64,000 nucleotides of DNA from Usitatibacter palustris (GTDB taxonomy: Bacteria > Pseudomonadota > Gammaproteobacteria > Burkholderiales > Usitatibacteraceae), in assembly GCF_013003985.1 (NCBI RefSeq), contig NZ_CP053073.1:1-64000 (forward strand), in the 5' to 3' direction. This document shows positions 41,784 through 52,497 of the stretch, in pieces (positions within the stretch are counted from its first letter, which is position 1; the number at the start of each line of letters is the position of its first letter). The position numbers and the translations under genes were made by a program. The notes beneath the pieces were generated by a model. It saw only the letters and a program-made list of their open reading frames with translations. It was not told where the DNA came from and searched no databases.

Positions 41784-44039
41784 ATGGCGAAAGCACAGGC
41801 AGCCAAACCCAAGGGTGGCATCGCGGGATGGTTCCGCAATATGGGCGCCCCCAAGGCGAAGCCGACGGCCCGTCCGGCCTCCGCTCAGGTCTCCACGATG
41901 ACCAACATCCCGGCGGCCGGCGGTCCCACGACCGGTGGTCTTCCGACGAGGCCAGGGGCCGCGCGCCCGGCACCGGCCAAGAAGGCCGTCAAGCCCGCGG
42001 GCGAGGGCCTTGCCGGATTCCGGATGCCGCTGATCGGCGGCCGACCCGTCTTCGAGCAGTTGCAGATCCTGGGCGGTCTCGCCTTCGCCCTGCTCGCCTT
42101 CACGGCCATGACGGTGTTCTTCGACGTGAAGCACCGCTCCGAGAACGCGACGTACATCACGATCACCTCGCAGATGCAGTTCCACACGCAGCGTCTCGCG
42201 AAAGCCGCGGGACAGGCCGCGCGCGGAACGCAGATCGCCTTCCCGCAGCTCCAGGACAGCCGCGACGAGTTCGCCAACTACCTCGCGATCCTGCAGAGCG
42301 GCGGCTTCGCGTTCGGCGTGGACGTCCCCAGCGCGGCGGTGAACGATGAGCTGAAGAGCCGTCTGGACGAACTGGCGCAACGCTGGCCCGAATCGTCCAA
42401 CGCGGCAACCGCCATCCTCGCGGCGCAGAAGGACCTCGTGGCCCTCGCGCAGAACATCGCGCAGATCCGCGTCGGTTCGGAAGAGATGGCCACCCTCTCG
42501 CAGGAACTCACGGGCCTGATGACGCAATCGGGCTCGGCGCCTGGCCAGGTGCTGCGCGCCAACCGCCTCACGTTCCTTGCGGAGCGCCTGGGACGCGGCT
42601 CGGCGGAAATTCTCGGTTCGGAAATCATCGATCCGGAAGTGCCGTTCCTCATCGGCAAGGACACCAACGACCTTCGCGAGCTCATCAAGTCGCTCGAGAG
42701 CGGCAACGAAGCCCAGGGCATCGTCGCGATCCGCGACACCGAGACGCGCGCGAAGCTCGCGCAGCTGAAGACGCAATTCGGCGTGTTCGAGAAGAACGTG
42801 GGCCCGATCCTGCGCGAGTTGCAGAAGCTCGTGTCGGCGCGGCAAGCCGGCGCGCAGCTCGTCGCCGCATCCGAGTCGCTGCAGGGCGCGGTGGGCCGCT
42901 TCCAGGAAGCGATCCAGGGCGAGAAGTCGGCCGGTTCGATCATCGCGGTCGCAATCCTCTCGGTGATGCTCTTCATCGTGCTGGTGCTGATGGCCCTCGT
43001 ATTCCTTGCGGACACACGTCGCCGCGCGGCGCAGGCCGAAGGCGAGAACAAGCGAAACCAGGAGGCCATTCTGCGGCTCCTGAACGAGATGGGCGACTTG
43101 GCCGACGGCGACTTGACGATCAAGGCGCAGGTGACCGAGGACATCACGGGCGCCATCGCCGACTCGATGAACTACACGATCGACGAGCTGCGAAACCTGG
43201 TGACGGGCGTGAACAACGCAGCCGTGCAGGTGACCCAGAAGACCGCGCAGGCGCAGACGATTGCCGCGGAGCTGCTGAACGCCGCCGAACGCCAGTCGAA
43301 GGAAATTGAGGAAACGACGAGCCAGGTGTTGCAGGTCTCGCGCTCGATCTCCGAGGTGTCGACCACCGCCGAAGAAGGCGCGCGAGTCGCGCAACGCTCG
43401 CTGGCTGCTGCCGACAAGGGCCGCCTCGCGGTGCAGAACTCGATCTCGGGCATGAACGACATGCGCGAGCAGATCCAGGAGACCTCCAAGCGGATCAAGC
43501 GGCTGGGCGAAAGCTCGCAGGAGATCGGTGAAATCGTGGAACTGATTTCCGACATTACGGAGCAGACGAACGTGCTGGCCCTCAACGCCGCCATCCAGGC
43601 GGCGTCGGCGGGTGAAGCCGGACGCGGCTTCTCGGTGGTTGCGGAGGAAGTGCAGCGACTGGCCGAACGCTCCGGTGAAGCGACCAAGCAGATCGGCGCG
43701 ATCGTGAAGACCATTCAGGCCGATACGCAGGACGCGGTGGCCGCCATGGAAAAGTCGACGATGGGCGTGGTCGAAGGCGCGAAGCTCTCCGAGGCCGCGG
43801 GCCAGGCGCTCACCGAGATCGACTCGGTGACGAAGAACCTCGCGCAGCTCATCCAGAACATCTCGACGGCCACGCAGGTGCAGGCCAATGCCACGAACAA
43901 GGTGGCGCAGAACATGACCGACATCCTGGAGATCACGCGGCAGACGACGCGAGGCACGCAGCAGACGGCAGGCTCGATTCGCGACCTCGCCGCGGTGGCC
44001 CAGGAGCTCAAGAGCTCGGTGTCGGGCTTCAAGCTCTAG
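41784..44039 (+). CDS. pilJ: Methyl-accepting chemoreceptor PilJ
   Basis: Membrane receptor of the Pil-Chp pathway. The 751-aa protein starts with a basic, Ala/Pro-rich cytoplasmic leader of about 85 residues, then a membrane segment ([19 protein letters not shown]) and a large periplasmic helical PilJ-type sensor region. A second membrane segment ([23 protein letters not shown]) leads to HAMP and the long signalling coiled coil. The kinase-control tip contains [20 protein letters not shown]. An NWETF-type CheR docking tail is not present. Confidence 0.94.
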   Translation: MAKAQAAKPKGGIAGWFRNMGAPKAKPTARPASAQVSTMTNIPAAGGPTTGGLPTRPGAARPAPAKKAVKPAGEGLAGFRMPLIGGRPVFEQLQILGGLAFALLAFTAMTVFFDVKHRSENATYITITSQMQFHTQRLAKAAGQAARGTQIAFPQLQDSRDEFANYLAILQSGGFAFGVDVPSAAVNDELKSRLDELAQRWPESSNAATAILAAQKDLVALAQNIAQIRVGSEEMATLSQELTGLMTQSGSAPGQVLRANRLTFLAERLGRGSAEILGSEIIDPEVPFLIGKDTNDLRELIKSLESGNEAQGIVAIRDTETRAKLAQLKTQFGVFEKNVGPILRELQKLVSARQAGAQLVAASESLQGAVGRFQEAIQGEKSAGSIIAVAILSVMLFIVLVLMALVFLADTRRRAAQAEGENKRNQEAILRLLNEMGDLADGDLTIKAQVTEDITGAIADSMNYTIDELRNLVTGVNNAAVQVTQKTAQAQTIAAELLNAAERQSKEIEETTSQVLQVSRSISEVSTTAEEGARVAQRSLAAADKGRLAVQNSISGMNDMREQIQETSKRIKRLGESSQEIGEIVELISDITEQTNVLALNAAIQAASAGEAGRGFSVVAEEVQRLAERSGEATKQIGAIVKTIQADTQDAVAAMEKSTMGVVEGAKLSEAAGQALTEIDSVTKNLAQLIQNISTATQVQANATNKVAQNMTDILEITRQTTRGTQQTAGSIRDLAAVAQELKSSVSGFKL

Positions 44040-44051
44040 GAACAACGCCCG

Positions 44052-47000
44052 ATGGCCGCAAGCCCAACCGCGATCGATCTCGGCCCACTCACCTGGGTCA
44101 AGACCGAGATCGACCACTCGCTCAACCAGGCGAGGGAGAACCTCGACAAGCTCGCGGCGAAGCCCGACGACCGCGCGCCGGTCAAGTACATCCTCACGCA
44201 CCTGCACCAGGCCACTGGCGCGCTGGCGATGGTCGGCCTGGGCGCGGCCACGCGCTTCAACGAGGAACTCGAGAAGCTCGTCGCATTCCTCGAGACCGAA
44301 GATGGCACGCGCCTCGCGATGGCGAGCGTCGTCGCGAAGAAGGGCATCTCGGCGCTCGCCGGTTATCTCGACCGCCTGATCGCCGGCGATCCCGATCGGC
44401 CGATGTCCCTGCTGCCGACCTACATCGAGCTCAACCGCGCGCGCGGACAGAGCGATGCGGTCGAGGGCGACCTCTTCTATCCGGACCTCGGCGCGCCGCT
44501 GCCGCCCGCGGAGGGCTCGTCCGGTGATCTCGATGACGCCGTTCGCGCCAAGGCGCTTTCCCACCAGCGCTCGCAATACCAGCAGGGCCTGCTGAAGATC
44601 CTCAAGGGCGGAGACTTCGCCGAGGCGATGCGCCAGATGCATGGCGCCGTCGCCGCGATCGAGACGCTCGAAGTGGCCACGCCGCATCGGTCCTTCTGGG
44701 TCGCCGCCGCCGCATTCTTCGATGCGCTCGTGCTGGGCGGCCTCGAATCCAACGCCGCCGCGAAGCCGCTCTACGCGAAGATCGACCAGCAGGTGAAGCA
44801 GCTGATCGAAGGCTCCACGCGCGTGGGCGAGCGTCTGTTCCGTGACCTCCTGCTCGCCGTCGGCCGTTCGCGTCCGGTGTCCGAGCGCATCGCGCTGCTG
44901 CACGACGTCTACGCCCTTCCGGAGCTGCTCGCGACCCCGTCGCGCGCGGACGGCGATGCCGATGACGAAGGCTTGGTCGCCCTCGTTCGCGAGTTGCGCG
45001 ATCTCACCAGCCAGCAGAAGGACACCTGGCTCAAGTACACCTCCGGCAACCGCGCCGCGCTCGAGCCCTTCGGCAAGCAGGCCCTGGCACTCGCGGATCG
45101 TGCCGGCAAGATGCCCAATCGCGACGTGCAGACGGTGCTGGTGCGCCTCTCCGACGTCGCGCCCTCGCTGAAGGCGAAGGCCATCCCGCCTTCCGAAGCG
45201 CAGTCGCTCGAAGTGGCGACGGCGCTGCTCTTCGTCGAGAGCGCGCTGGAAAACTATTTCCGCCTCGGCGCCGATTTCCCGCGCCAGGCGAAGGCGGTCA
45301 ACGAACGGTTGCGCGCGGCGATGGCCGGCGAACCGCTGCCGCCGATGGACACGTCCGAAGGCGGCCTGCTCGACCAGATGACGCGGCGCGCGCAAGAGCG
45401 CCTGCTGATCTTCCAGGTCGGCCAGGAAGTGCAGGTGAACCTGCAGAACATCGAGCAAGCGCTCGACGCGTACTTCCGCGATCCGGCCAAGCGCCCCGAG
45501 CTGAAGGCGCTGCCCGGCCTGTTCGCGCAGGTGCAGGGCGCGTTGATGATCCTCGAGCTCTCGGATGCCGCGGGCCTCAACGCCGCCGTGATGGCGCGCG
45601 TGCAGCAATTCGCCGATGGCACGCTCGACGGAACGGGCGAGGCCGCGGAGATCGTCGCCGATGGCCTGTCCGCACTCGGTCTGTACATCACCGCGCTCCA
45701 GCAGGGCGTCGCGAATCCGCGCGAGGTGCTGCTGCCCGCGCTCATTCGCTATGGCCTCGCGGAAGCGCCGGGCAAAGCCGTCGAGACGCTCACGCGTCGC
45801 ACGGGCGTCGTGGCCCCGGCGGACCTCGACGTGCAGAAACAGAAGGTCCAGGAAGCCTACGAAGACTGGCGCGTGGATCCGGTGCAGGACACGCGCGAGA
45901 AACTCGAGACGGCCGTCAACGACCTGAAGCGCGATGCGGCCGTCGTGTCCGATTCCGCGGTTGCCAAGCACAGCCAGCTCGCGCTCGATGCGATCCAGCA
46001 GGGCACGGATCCCGACCAGACCGGCGTCTTCCGCGCGATCCAGGGCCTCACGCCCGACAAGCCGACCGACGAGCCCGCGCCGCAGGTGGTGCAACTGGTC
46101 GACGCGCCCGGCGCGGAGATCGACCGCGAGCTGCTCGAGATCTTCCTCGAGGAGGCCACCGAAGTGGTCGGCACGATCCGCGAGAACCTCGCTATCAGCC
46201 GCGATGCGCCGCACGATCGCGAAGCGCTCACCACGATCCGCCGCGGCTTCCACACGCTCAAGGGCAGCGGCCGGATGGTGGGCCTCAACGACCTGGGCGA
46301 AGTCGCGTGGCAGTCCGAGCAGGTCATGAACAAGTGGCTCAAGGACGAGAAGCCCGCGACCGCGGGGCTCCTTTCGTTCATCGAGCTGTCGGAACATTCC
46401 TTTGGTGGCTGGATCGATGCGCTCAAGGCCGGCAGTGACGCGGCGATCGATGGCTCCGAGATCCAGCGTCGCGCCGAGCAGCTGAAGAGCGACACCGAGA
46501 TCGCGCCCCAACCGGAGGTCCTCGCGCCTACGGCCGTTGTCGAGGCCGTTCCCGAAATGGAAGCGCCCGTCGAAGCGCCGCTGGAACTGGTCGCCGAAGC
46601 GGAAGTGCCACCCGTTGCCGAGATGGATTTCACGCCGGCGACCGAACCCGAACCCGAGAAGATCGAAGCCGCGGCCGAGCCCAGCTTCGACTTCGCTTCG
46701 CTCGATCTCACGCCCGCCGCGCCGCCGCCCGTGGCCGAAGCGCCTGCGGCACCCGAGTCCGGGCTGCCTGCGCTCGACGATCTTTTCGCGCCGGCGGCCG
46801 AAGCCGCTGCGCTACCGGAAGCCGAGGCGCTCGCTCCTGCCGAAGAGCCCGACGTGGTCATTGGCCCGATCGTGCTCTCGCCCGCGTTCTTCGCGATCTA
46901 CATCGGCGAGGCCGAACAGCATGCCGCCTCGCTCGAGGAAGAGATGGCCGCGGTCGAGGCCGATCCGATGCGCCCGGTGAGCCATGCCTTCATGCGCGCC

Positions 47001-49931
47001 GCGCACACGCTCACGAGCAGCTCGCGGACCACCAGTTTCGATGTCATCGCCGACGTCGCCTTCGCGCTCGAGAAGTGGCTCCAGGACGCGATCGACTTCC
47101 TGCCTGTCTTCGACGAGCAGCGCCTTGCGGTTACGCGCCACGCGGTCGATGCGATTACCGCGATGGTGCAATCGGTTCGCGCGCAGGCGATGCCGTTCCC
47201 GCGTGACGACGTGATCGCCGAGCTCGTCGCGGTGCGCGAAGCCCTCAAGGAAGCGCGCATGTCCGGCGAGGGCACGCACATCAAGATGCCCGGTGTCGTG
47301 CGCGATGCGCTCGAGGCGCAGCGCCCGATGCAGGAACCGCCGCCCCCGGTCGACGAACCCGCACCCGCGCCGGTGAAGGAACCGCCGCCGCGCGACCCCG
47401 AGCCGCCGGTCGTCGAGCCGCCGCCTGAAATCATTCCGGAGACGCCGAAGGCCGTCGTGGTGGAAGCGCCGCGCGTCGTCGCACCCGAACCGCCGAAACC
47501 GGAGCCCGCGAAGCCCGAGCCCGTGAAGGTCGAAGCCCTTGCGCCCGAGGGCGGCGCTCCGTCGAGCAAGCCGTTCGAGTCGGGCAAGGACCAGCGCAAG
47601 ATCCTGGACGACGTCGACCTCGAGCTGCTGCCGATCTTCCTCGAGGAAGCCAAGGAAATCATTCCGCTCGTGAGCGAGGGGATGCGCCGCTGGAAGGGCG
47701 CGCCCACCGACCACTCGCCGGCCGCGGAACTCCATCGCCACCTGCACACGCTGAAGGGCAGCGCGCGCATGGCGGGCCTCATGCGCCTGGGCGAGCTTGC
47801 CCACGTGCTCGAAACGCGCGTGATCGCTATGGAAGGCGAAGCCGCGCCGTCGACCAAGGCGTTCGACGAAGCCGAGGAACGCATCGACCGCTTCTCCGTG
47901 TCGCTCGAGCGCCTGGCGCGTGGCGAGGACATCGAGAACGTCGTGCCCCTCGAGATCCCCGTGGGCGCCGTCTTCGAGCAGCAGAAGGACAAGCCGGGTG
48001 CCATCGCCGTCATGGCCGCCGCGCAGCAAGCCCAGACGGAGGCTGCGCAGGCTGCGGGCCTGCCGCCGGAGCTGCGCGACACGCGCTCCGCACTCCTGCG
48101 CGTCAACGCCGACCTCATCGACCGCTTCGTGAACGAAGCGGGCGAGCTCTCGATCGCCCGTTCGCGCATCGAGATCGAGATGGCCGCATTCAAGCGCGCA
48201 CTCGTCGACCTCGCGGACAACGTGTCGCGCATGCGCACGCAGCTGCGCGAGATCGAGATCTCTGCCGAATCGCAGATGCAGAGCAGCCTGAAGGAACAGG
48301 AAGCGCTCGGAACCACTTTCGACCCGCTCGAGTTCGACCGCTTCTCGCGCGTGCAGGAACTCACCCGATTCCTCGCCGAGTCGCTCGGTGACGTGATCAC
48401 GCTGCAGCAGAGCTTGCAGAAGAACATCGACGAATCGGAACTCGCCCTCCACCAGCAGGCGCGCCTCAACCGCGAACTGCAGCAGGGCCTGATGGGCGTG
48501 CGTCTCGTTCCGCTCGCCAACCTGACCGACCGTTTCTATCGCGTCGTGCGCCAGACGGCCAAGGAACTCAACAAGAAGGCGAACCTCGAGCTCAAGGGTT
48601 CGCGCGTGGAGCTCGACCGCTCGGTGCTCGAGAAGATCACCGCGCCTTTCGAGCACTTGCTGCGTAACGCCGTGGTGCACGGCCTGGAAACACCCGAGGC
48701 GCGCGCGAAAGCCGGCAAACCCGAAATCGGCGAGCTCGCGATCGACGCGGCGCAGCGCGGCAACGAACTGGTGCTCACCGTTTCCGACGATGGCGGCGGG
48801 CTCAACTACCCGCGCATCCGCGAGAAGGCGATCGAGACCGGCATGCTCGCGCCCGACGTGGAGCTTCCGCCCGCGCAGCTCGCGCAATTCATCTTCGCGC
48901 CCGGCTTCTCGACCGCGAGCGAGATCACGCAGGTCGCCGGCCGCGGTGTCGGCATGGACGTGGTGAAGAACGAAATCACCTCGCTCGGCGGCCGGGTCGA
49001 GATCGCCTCGACACCGGGACGCGGCACGACATTCACCATCACGCTGCCGCTCACGCTCGCCGTGACGCAGGCCGTGATGCTGCGCTCGGGCCCCTCCATA
49101 TTCGCCGTGCCCTCGGTGATGATCGAGCAGGTGCAGGAATACAAGGCCGCGCCCTACGCCGATATCGTCGCGGGCGGCGAGGTCAAGTGGAAGGACAACG
49201 TCTACCCGCTGCGCTCGCTCCTGCCGCTGCTGGGTGAAATCGACACGCCCACGCCGGCGCGCCAGATCCCGGTGCTGCTGCTCAAGAGCGGCGTGCAGCG
49301 TGCTGCCGTGCGCGTCGATGAAATCATCGGCAACCGCGAAGTCGTGGTGAAGACGATCGGACCGCAGCTTTCGCGCCTGGCGGGCATCGCCGGCGCCACG
49401 GTGCTCGGTAACGGCCAGGTCGTGCTGATCCTCAACCCCGTGCAGCTCGTGCATCGCGCGATCGCAACCGCCACGGCACTCGAGAAGATCGAGGGCGCGC
49501 CCGCTGCGGCCGAACCCGCCCCGGCCCAGCTCGTCGTCGAACAACGTTCCGGCGCCGCACTCGTCATGGTGGTCGACGATTCGCTCACCGTGCGCAAGAT
49601 CACCAGCCGCATGCTCACGCGCGAAGGCTACGAAGTCGCGACGGCCAAGGACGGCGTGGATGCGCTCCAGCAGCTCCAGGACATCAAGCCCGATTGCATC
49701 CTGCTCGACGTGGAAATGCCGCGCATGGACGGCTTCGAATTCGCGCGGACGGTTCGCGCCGATGCCCTGACCCGCGGCATCCCGATCATCATGATCACCT
49801 CGCGAAGTGCGGACAAGCACAAGAACCACGCGTTCGAGATCGGCGTGAACGAGTACATGGGCAAGCCGTACCAGGAAGACCAGCTGCTCGCCCTCGTCAA
49901 GCGCTACACGGAAGAATCGGCGTTCGCCTGA
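44052..49931 (+). CDS. chpA: Large CheA-like hybrid kinase (ChpA/PilL)
   Basis: Central kinase of the type IV pilus chemosensory system, 1959 aa. At least three Hpt domains have visible phospho-His motifs: FHTLKGSGR near residue 733, AHTLTSSSR near 984 and LHTLKGSAR near 1231. The first 700 residues contain further helical Hpt-like units without that motif. Acidic Pro/Ala-rich linkers separate the domains (residues about 815-930 and 1090-1175). Then come CheA dimerisation, HATPase (HLLRNAVVHGLET near 1535), a CheW-like domain, and a C-terminal receiver (Asp near 1886 in CILLDVEMPRMDGFE). A glycosidase gene begins 7 bases after its stop. Confidence 0.95.
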   Translation: MAASPTAIDLGPLTWVKTEIDHSLNQARENLDKLAAKPDDRAPVKYILTHLHQATGALAMVGLGAATRFNEELEKLVAFLETEDGTRLAMASVVAKKGISALAGYLDRLIAGDPDRPMSLLPTYIELNRARGQSDAVEGDLFYPDLGAPLPPAEGSSGDLDDAVRAKALSHQRSQYQQGLLKILKGGDFAEAMRQMHGAVAAIETLEVATPHRSFWVAAAAFFDALVLGGLESNAAAKPLYAKIDQQVKQLIEGSTRVGERLFRDLLLAVGRSRPVSERIALLHDVYALPELLATPSRADGDADDEGLVALVRELRDLTSQQKDTWLKYTSGNRAALEPFGKQALALADRAGKMPNRDVQTVLVRLSDVAPSLKAKAIPPSEAQSLEVATALLFVESALENYFRLGADFPRQAKAVNERLRAAMAGEPLPPMDTSEGGLLDQMTRRAQERLLIFQVGQEVQVNLQNIEQALDAYFRDPAKRPELKALPGLFAQVQGALMILELSDAAGLNAAVMARVQQFADGTLDGTGEAAEIVADGLSALGLYITALQQGVANPREVLLPALIRYGLAEAPGKAVETLTRRTGVVAPADLDVQKQKVQEAYEDWRVDPVQDTREKLETAVNDLKRDAAVVSDSAVAKHSQLALDAIQQGTDPDQTGVFRAIQGLTPDKPTDEPAPQVVQLVDAPGAEIDRELLEIFLEEATEVVGTIRENLAISRDAPHDREALTTIRRGFHTLKGSGRMVGLNDLGEVAWQSEQVMNKWLKDEKPATAGLLSFIELSEHSFGGWIDALKAGSDAAIDGSEIQRRAEQLKSDTEIAPQPEVLAPTAVVEAVPEMEAPVEAPLELVAEAEVPPVAEMDFTPATEPEPEKIEAAAEPSFDFASLDLTPAAPPPVAEAPAAPESGLPALDDLFAPAAEAAALPEAEALAPAEEPDVVIGPIVLSPAFFAIYIGEAEQHAASLEEEMAAVEADPMRPVSHAFMRAAHTLTSSSRTTSFDVIADVAFALEKWLQDAIDFLPVFDEQRLAVTRHAVDAITAMVQSVRAQAMPFPRDDVIAELVAVREALKEARMSGEGTHIKMPGVVRDALEAQRPMQEPPPPVDEPAPAPVKEPPPRDPEPPVVEPPPEIIPETPKAVVVEAPRVVAPEPPKPEPAKPEPVKVEALAPEGGAPSSKPFESGKDQRKILDDVDLELLPIFLEEAKEIIPLVSEGMRRWKGAPTDHSPAAELHRHLHTLKGSARMAGLMRLGELAHVLETRVIAMEGEAAPSTKAFDEAEERIDRFSVSLERLARGEDIENVVPLEIPVGAVFEQQKDKPGAIAVMAAAQQAQTEAAQAAGLPPELRDTRSALLRVNADLIDRFVNEAGELSIARSRIEIEMAAFKRALVDLADNVSRMRTQLREIEISAESQMQSSLKEQEALGTTFDPLEFDRFSRVQELTRFLAESLGDVITLQQSLQKNIDESELALHQQARLNRELQQGLMGVRLVPLANLTDRFYRVVRQTAKELNKKANLELKGSRVELDRSVLEKITAPFEHLLRNAVVHGLETPEARAKAGKPEIGELAIDAAQRGNELVLTVSDDGGGLNYPRIREKAIETGMLAPDVELPPAQLAQFIFAPGFSTASEITQVAGRGVGMDVVKNEITSLGGRVEIASTPGRGTTFTITLPLTLAVTQAVMLRSGPSIFAVPSVMIEQVQEYKAAPYADIVAGGEVKWKDNVYPLRSLLPLLGEIDTPTPARQIPVLLLKSGVQRAAVRVDEIIGNREVVVKTIGPQLSRLAGIAGATVLGNGQVVLILNPVQLVHRAIATATALEKIEGAPAAAEPAPAQLVVEQRSGAALVMVVDDSLTVRKITSRMLTREGYEVATAKDGVDALQQLQDIKPDCILLDVEMPRMDGFEFARTVRADALTRGIPIIMITSRSADKHKNHAFEIGVNEYMGKPYQEDQLLALVKRYTEESAFA

Positions 49932-49938
49932 GCGCGCG

Positions 49939-51522
49939 GTGACTTCCAGGCGCGCCTTCCTGCATGGCGCGGCCGCGGGCGCGGCGGCAACTTTCGTGGG
50001 CGCGGGCGATGCGGTCGCACAGACCGCCACCTGGCGACGCGGCCACGACAACCAGCGCATCGCCGACCTCGGCGACGGCCATTTCCTCAATCCCGTCATG
50101 TCGGGGGACCACCCCGATCCCACCATCCTCAAGGATGGCCGGGATTACTACATGACGTTCTCCACGTTCGACTCGTATCCCGGGCTCGTCCTCTGGCATT
50201 CGCGCGACCTCGTGAACTGGACGCCGCTCACGGCCGCGCTCACGAAGAACATCGGCTCGGTGTGGGCGCCAGAGCTGTGCAAGCACGGCTCGCGCTACTT
50301 TCTCTACATCCCCGCGCGCACCGAATCGCGACGCTCGAGCTACGTCGCGTGGGCGGACAGGATCACGGGACCGTGGAGCGATCCGATTGATTTGAATCTT
50401 CCCGATCACATCGACCCCGGGCACGCCGTCGGTGAAGACGGCTCGCGTTGGCTCTTCCTCTCGAACGGCGATCGCGTGCGGCTCGCCGACGATGGGCTGA
50501 GCTGCGTGGGCAAGCCCGAGCATGTCTACGACCCGTGGCGCTATCCCGAGGATTGGGTCGTCGAAGCGTTCGCGCCCGAAGGCCCGAAGATCACGCGGCA
50601 TGGCGAGTACTTCTATCTCATCACCGCGATCGGTGGCACCGCCGGTCCACCCACCGGGCACATGGTGATTGCCGCGCGATCGAAATCGATTCACGGTCCG
50701 TGGGAACACCATCCGAAGAATCCTCTCGTGCGCACGACGCGACACGACGAGCGATGGTGGTCGCGCGGCCACGCAACGCTCGTCGAAGGACCGGATGCGA
50801 GCTGGTGGTCCGTCTATCACGGCTACGAGAACGGCTACTGGACGCTGGGACGCCAGGCATTGCTCGATCCGGTCGAGTGGACGAAGGATGGCTGGTTCGA
50901 GATGCGCGGCGGCGATCTCTCGCGCCCGATCCGCAAGCCCACCGGCGGCGAGGCATTTCGCCACGGCGCGCCGCTATCGGATGACTTCTCCGCGCCGCTG
51001 GCACTCGGACGCCAATGGAGCTTCTTCAAGCCCGGCGCCGGCGAAGCGAGCCGCATTCGCGTGGCCGATCGCAGGCTTCACCTGAAGGCGCGCGGCACGG
51101 CGCCCTCGAGCTCGTCGCCGCTGCTCCTCGTGGCCGGCGACCAGGGCTACCGTTTCGAGGCCGACATCGAGATCGATCCGGGTGTCACCGCGGGGCTGGT
51201 TCTCTTCTACGACGAGCGGCTCTACTGCGGCCTGGGCTTCGACGAGCGGCGCTTCGTCACGCACCAGTACGGCATCGAGCGGGGACGGCCCGCGAATGCG
51301 CATGGAAGGAAGATGCGGTTGCGCGTGACCAACGACCACCACATCGTCACCTTCGACACGAGTGGCGATGGCGGGCGCACGTGGAAGCGCTTCGATCGGG
51401 GCATGGAAGTTTCCGGTTATCACCACAACGTCCGCGGCGGATTCCTCATGCTGCGGCCCGGTCTCTACGCGGCGGGCGAGGGCGAAGCGCGCTTCGCCAA
51501 CTTCACGTTCCGCGCAGGCTAG
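49939..51522 (+). CDS. Tat-exported glycoside hydrolase, family 43 type
   Basis: A 527-aa protein starting at a GTG, with a twin-arginine signal (SRRAFLHGAAAG, cleavage near AVAQ). The five-bladed propeller of GH43 shows all three catalytic acids: base Asp60 (GDHPDPTILKDG), modulator Asp159 (DHIDPGH) and acid Glu214 (FAPEGPKI). A C-terminal beta-sandwich (from about DDFSAPLALGRQW) matches the concanavalin-like domain of beta-xylosidase or arabinofuranosidase relatives. It probably trims plant-type pentose polymers in the periplasm or outside. It starts only 7 bases after chpA, an unexpected place for a carbohydrate gene. The specificity is not predictable from sequence. Confidence 0.85.
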   Translation: MTSRRAFLHGAAAGAAATFVGAGDAVAQTATWRRGHDNQRIADLGDGHFLNPVMSGDHPDPTILKDGRDYYMTFSTFDSYPGLVLWHSRDLVNWTPLTAALTKNIGSVWAPELCKHGSRYFLYIPARTESRRSSYVAWADRITGPWSDPIDLNLPDHIDPGHAVGEDGSRWLFLSNGDRVRLADDGLSCVGKPEHVYDPWRYPEDWVVEAFAPEGPKITRHGEYFYLITAIGGTAGPPTGHMVIAARSKSIHGPWEHHPKNPLVRTTRHDERWWSRGHATLVEGPDASWWSVYHGYENGYWTLGRQALLDPVEWTKDGWFEMRGGDLSRPIRKPTGGEAFRHGAPLSDDFSAPLALGRQWSFFKPGAGEASRIRVADRRLHLKARGTAPSSSSPLLLVAGDQGYRFEADIEIDPGVTAGLVLFYDERLYCGLGFDERRFVTHQYGIERGRPANAHGRKMRLRVTNDHHIVTFDTSGDGGRTWKRFDRGMEVSGYHHNVRGGFLMLRPGLYAAGEGEARFANFTFRAG

Positions 51523-51592
51523 GGAACAAAACGTCACAACGCCGCGCCGTTGGCTGCCGTAGCATCCGGGTCCTTTCCGCAACGAAAACACC

Positions 51593-52447
51593 ATGGACGG
51601 CTCCGCGGCACCGGTGCTCTCGCGTCGCACGCTCTACGAGGCCACGTCGCTTCGCATCGAGCGCATCGTTGCGCGTCCGCACACTGATGGATGCCTGGAA
51701 GTCGCCGCGCCACTGGCCAATGGCCTGGCGCTTCCGCTCGCCGGAGCCTTCGCGCGCCACGATTCCGGCCGCCATCCCCGGGTGGCCACCGCGAACGACG
51801 CCGTCTTCTTTCCGGCGCGCCGGCCCTACCGCGTCAGTTTTCCGGGAACGATCGGCGACGAAGTTCTCTCGCTGCAATGGACGGACGAAGCGCTCGCGAG
51901 CGCCTGCCCCGAGGCGCAGGGTCATTTCGCATCGGCAGCGCACGCGTTGCTCGAACCGGACCAGATGGTTCGCCGCAGCATCCTCTTGCGGCGACTGGCG
52001 CGCGCCCAGGCCGATCCCCTCGAGATCGAGGAGCTCAGCGTCGAGCTCCTCGCCTCGTGCCTGCGCATCGAGCGAACGAGCATCGTCGCGCGGCGCGGCA
52101 TCGAGAACGTGAAGGAAGCGGTGGCCCTGGAGCCCGAGCACAAGTGGACGCTTCCGGAGCTCGCGCAAATCGCACGCATGTCGCCCTCGCACCTGGCGCA
52201 CGTCTTCCGCCGGGAGGCGGGCGTGACCGTCTATGCGTACGTGCTTCGCTCGCGCCTCGCGAAGGCGCTCGCCGCGATCGTGGACTCGGATGCCGACATC
52301 ACCACCATCGCCTTCGACGCCGGCTTTGCAAGCCACAGCCACTTCACGATGCGCTTTCGCACCACCTTCGGCATGACGCCCGCGTCGTTGCGCCGCGACG
52401 CGCACGGTGACACGCGCGAACTTCGCAGGATCGTGACAGCGCGCTGA
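51593..52447 (+). CDS. AraC-family transcriptional regulator
   Basis: A 284-aa regulator with a ligand-binding-like N-terminal half of about 170 residues and two C-terminal helix-turn-helix motifs. The second reads ITTIAFDAGFASHSHFTMRFRTTFGMTPASLRR, split here only for description as IAFDAGFASHSHF and FGMTPASLRR, the classic AraC signature. It lies between the GH43 gene (70 bases before) and an alpha/beta hydrolase (50 bases after). It may regulate either, but nothing in the sequence proves which. Confidence 0.88.
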   Translation: MDGSAAPVLSRRTLYEATSLRIERIVARPHTDGCLEVAAPLANGLALPLAGAFARHDSGRHPRVATANDAVFFPARRPYRVSFPGTIGDEVLSLQWTDEALASACPEAQGHFASAAHALLEPDQMVRRSILLRRLARAQADPLEIEELSVELLASCLRIERTSIVARRGIENVKEAVALEPEHKWTLPELAQIARMSPSHLAHVFRREAGVTVYAYVLRSRLAKALAAIVDSDADITTIAFDAGFASHSHFTMRFRTTFGMTPASLRRDAHGDTRELRRIVTAR

Positions 52448-52497
52448 GCCGCTTCGCCCTAGAGTCGGTTGCTTCCTTGTGAATGTGAGGCAGCGAC

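Noticed and set aside
40317-46511. Very long open frame (over 2000 codons) on the minus strand opposite the Pil-Chp genes
   Set aside because: It mirrors pilG, pilH, pilI, pilJ and chpA, which have clear domains. High third-position GC removes stop codons from the opposite strand, and the translation is an Arg/Leu/Asp-rich mix without motifs.
46812-50132. Over 1100-codon open frame on the minus strand
   Set aside because: Same effect opposite chpA and the start of the GH43 gene; no recognisable domain and no ribosome binding site.
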